Source: JANXDG01 sp964521665 (GTDB lineage: Bacteria > Elusimicrobiota > Endomicrobiia > DTEH01). From it: a stretch of 9,928 bases of DNA. The notes below the pieces were generated by a model. That model saw nothing but the letters and a program-made list of their open reading frames with translations. It had not been told where the DNA came from and made no database searches. Made by a program: the position numbers and the translations under genes. Numbering within the stretch: the stretch's first letter is position 1; the number at the start of each line of letters is the position of its first letter. Below, in pieces: positions 8,004 through 9,928 of the stretch. The stretch spans positions 1-9,928 of the forward strand of contig CAZFSG010000046.1 in the NCBI GenBank assembly GCA_964521665.1. The letters run 5' to 3'.

Positions 8004-8782
8004 CTATTCCCTCCTTCTATATAATCTTCTTGCAAACTCTTGCGAGTTTTCTTCAATAATTTCATCTGGAGTTTTTGCAGTTTCTTTAGTGTTTGCTGAC
8101 GGATTGATGTATACCCGTTCACCTCGGTCAACCAAATTTTTTATAACTTGTGTTAGAATACATTGTGTTATTGCGATAAAGGCAAATGTTGACACAGGCC
8201 CTATTTTATACTCTAACCCTTCAATTTCTAACATAGCATCACCTACAGGACCACAACAATCTATCACAACATCTGCAAGTTCGTAAAGTTTTTTACCAGA
8301 AGAATGGCGAGAAGAAGATTTTAATGTGTTATCCATAGAAGTGCAAGCAATTATAGGTATACCTTTTTCTTTAACATCCATTGCAGCATCTATAATTACA
8401 CCATTGATACCTGAATATGAAAAAATCCATATGCAATTACCTTTTTCAAAATCATAGTTTTTCATAATAACTTTCCCATATCCTTCAAGCCGTTCTAAAA
8501 ACAAAAATTGTCTTACACCTTGCTCACCAACAACATGTGTAAAATATGATAATGGTAGTTCAAGTATAGGTCTGAAACCCAACAATACCACCTATCCTAG
8601 TAAACTTCACATACAGGTAATACTGCATGTCCAACACCAAATACATACACTCAGTGTTTGTTAGCAATTGTTTCAGTCATTATTTCAGCAGCTTTTAAAA
8701 TATTTTCTTTTTGTGTTTGTTCAATTTTATTAAGAACTTTTTTTGCTTCTTTTAACCATTTTTCACCAATAAACTCTTACAT
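8004..8782 (-). pseudogene. SIS-domain sugar isomerase-like protein (COG4821/UPF0309 type), disrupted
   Basis: A cytosolic SIS-fold protein that probably binds a phosphosugar. The reconstructed protein reads EFIGEKWLKEAKKVLNKI, then YVFGVGHAVLP (first SIS loop, about 8650-8615), GFRPILELPLSYFTHVVGEQ (8580-8520), CIWIFSYSGINGVIIDAA (8440-8385), IPIIACTS (about 8365), DVVIDCCGPVGDA (about 8265) and RGERVYINPSANTKETA (8130-8080), ending at TAG 8004-8006. About 260 residues is normal for the family. Lesions: TAA as the codon directly after ATG 8782 (8777-8779), TGA 8651-8653, TAG 8597-8599, and two frameshifts between about 8600 and 8582. The 195 codons from 8591 are open, but they lack the first SIS loop and any proper start. 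It begins about 20 nt after the acyltransferase stop. The ATG 8782 start is uncertain because there is only a weak purine stretch before it. Confidence 0.8.
8009..8016 (-). promoter_or_regulatory. ribosome binding site of the intact glycosidase
   Basis: AAGGAGGG on the minus strand, seven bases before ATG 8001, embedded in the last codons of the SIS gene (ending RRRE). It is the strongest Shine-Dalgarno sequence in the window and serves the one gene that is still intact. Confidence 0.75.
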
Positions 8783-8802
8783 AAAATTTTATTCTTTCTT
8801 TT

Positions 8803-9928
8803 TCATACTTTAATAAAAATTTTTTTCTTGTAAAATATACTCATTATAATATACCAGAACAACACAAACAATAATGTATAAATTAAAGAAGCGAATCTGT
8901 ATTTATGAAAAGTTATTATTAACAAAACTTTTTCATAAAAAAGTTGTTTAATAGAAACATTTGAAATTTTTACCAAATAAAGAATTCTTGCAAATAGTCC
9001 AGATAAAAAGAATACTGTTATAGCATTTGTGTACCAAAAACTAAGAACGGTTTTGATAAAAAAGTTTTTTTCTCGATGTCGTAAAACCAATAACATATAG
9101 CAAGCATACACCCTGCTAATCCACTTGATAAAAGAACATATGCAGGTGTCCACAAAGATTTGTTTATCGGCATGAATATATCGCAGAAAAAACTTGATAA
9201 AAAAGTTAAAAATCCCACTGCAAATAATATTATTACTTTTTTATTTTCATCAATTTTTTGTTTTATCCACCATGCACAAAGTATTCCTGTTAAAGTTGTC
9301 CCTATAGCAGGAATAGTGCTTAACAATCCTTCTGGATCCCATGTTTTTGAGACCTTCCACAAATGTTTTTCAGTAAAAATAATTCTATCTATATACGCAG
9401 CAAGGTTCGCATCTTTTCTATCTGCTGAAAGAATACTTTTGCCTATAGTTTGCACAGGAACAAATGTCATTAAAACATAATATAAGCTAAGTAGTGCTAA
9501 AGTAATAAATACGAGAGTTCTTGATGAAACTTTTATTTCTTCATTTTCTTTTTTGGTTATAACTAAATATATCAAAGCTGAGAAAAAATAACATAATGAA
9601 ATACGTTGTAACACTCCGGGAATACGTATCTCTGCAAAATTATAGTTCGGGAATCCATGAAGAGTCAACCCTAAAAGGAATAAAAGTACACTTCTGCGAA
9701 CTATCCGCCATAAAATTTGACAGGCTTACATTAGATAAAATATACTTATCTAACGAAAGTTTTATCGCAACACCTACTATAAACAAAAAAATGGAAAAAT
9801 TAAATCTGTGAGAGTCCATCCATACCATTCTGCATGTTTCAATGGTGGATAAATATATGACCAGCTACCCGGATTGTTAACTAACAACATTGACGCAATT
9901 GTTATCCCACGGAAAATATCTAACGAAG
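8803..9928 (-). pseudogene. NagX/HGSNAT-like membrane acyltransferase (DUF5009), 5' end outside the window, disrupted
   Basis: Multi-pass membrane protein of the heparan-alpha-glucosaminide N-acetyltransferase/NagX group. The visible part begins SLDIFRGITIASMLLVNNPG (9926-9867), a few residues after the usual start, followed by AEWYGWTLTDLIFPFF (about 9836-9788) and LFIVGVAI. It continues with RIVRRSVLLFLLGLTLHGFPNYNF (about 9709-9638), IRIPGVLQRISLCYF, WDPEGLLSTIPAIGTTLTGI (9340-9281), INKSLWTPAYVLLSSGLAG (about 9165-9110), FLVFG, then TNAITVFFLSG and closing hydrophobic segments to TGA 8803-8805. Frameshifts: a T run one short of the expected eight at 9785-9791, a shift in about 9700-9720, and an AC duplication at about 9027-9032. 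Homologues occur in GlcNAc and cell-wall sugar loci. Here it is probably the operon's envelope step for the salvaged sugar, but whether it acylates or transports is not shown. Confidence 0.85.

Noticed and set aside
107..9928. Stop-codon reassignment (TAA/TAG read as sense) to explain the broken frames
   Set aside because: All three stop codons occur as interruptions, real gene ends also use TAA, TAG and TGA, and frameshifts are equally common. Recoding would not restore the genes.
1..9928. Insertion sequences, CRISPR arrays, tRNA genes, phage or transposon ends
   Set aside because: No transposase-like protein, terminal inverted repeats, regularly spaced repeats or cloverleaf-like sequences were seen on either strand; the window is fully occupied by the operon.

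Overview
The window is a stretch of strongly AT-rich bacterial chromosome in which every recognisable gene lies on the minus strand, head to tail, with gaps of 20 nt or less or with short overlaps. It reads as one operon transcribed from right to left. Good Shine-Dalgarno sequences (GAGGAGG, AAGGAGGG, AGGTGG) make a Bacteroidota host unlikely. The AT bias, the pile-up of inactivating lesions and the otherwise well-kept protein motifs suggest a host-restricted or reducing genome. An endosymbiont such as a termite-gut Endomicrobium is one possible guess, but nothing here proves it. Two 100-base N runs (1166-1265 and 2973-3072) are scaffold placeholders of unknown true length.

Layout in the direction of transcription: (1) a multi-pass acyltransferase of the NagX/HGSNAT (DUF5009) type, cut by the right edge, 8803-9928; (2) a small sugar-phosphate SIS-domain protein, 8004-8782; (3) a secreted GHL10/DUF187-type glycosidase, 6919-8001; (4) a double-domain GNAT acetyltransferase, 5985-6909; (5) NamZ, the exo-beta-N-acetylmuramidase (DUF1343, GH171), 4806-about 6010; (6) a lipoprotein DUF1460 muropeptide amidase with an NlpC/P60-like fold, 3639-4809; (7) a very long MurQ-like N-acetylmuramate-6-phosphate etherase homologue, 1601-3634; (8) a ROK/ASKHA-type sugar kinase with a long N-terminal extension, 107-1580.

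Together these genes make a coherent cell-wall sugar salvage pathway. Exported hydrolases (DUF1460 amidase, NamZ, GHL10) would release MurNAc from peptidoglycan. A membrane acyltransferase would handle the sugar at the envelope. A kinase would make MurNAc-6-phosphate, and a MurQ-like etherase would remove the lactyl group. The logic parallels the B. subtilis amiE-nagZ-namZ-murQ region, but with different enzymes at several steps.

The most striking property is decay. Seven of the eight genes carry frameshifts and/or in-frame stop codons, about ten nonsense codons and about ten frameshifts in all by my reading, while the reconstructed proteins keep their family motifs. Only the GHL10 glycosidase is a clean, full-length ORF with a strong ribosome binding site. 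The pattern fits recent pseudogenisation of a whole pathway. Poor base calling is the main competing explanation for the homopolymer indels, but it explains the nonsense codons less well.
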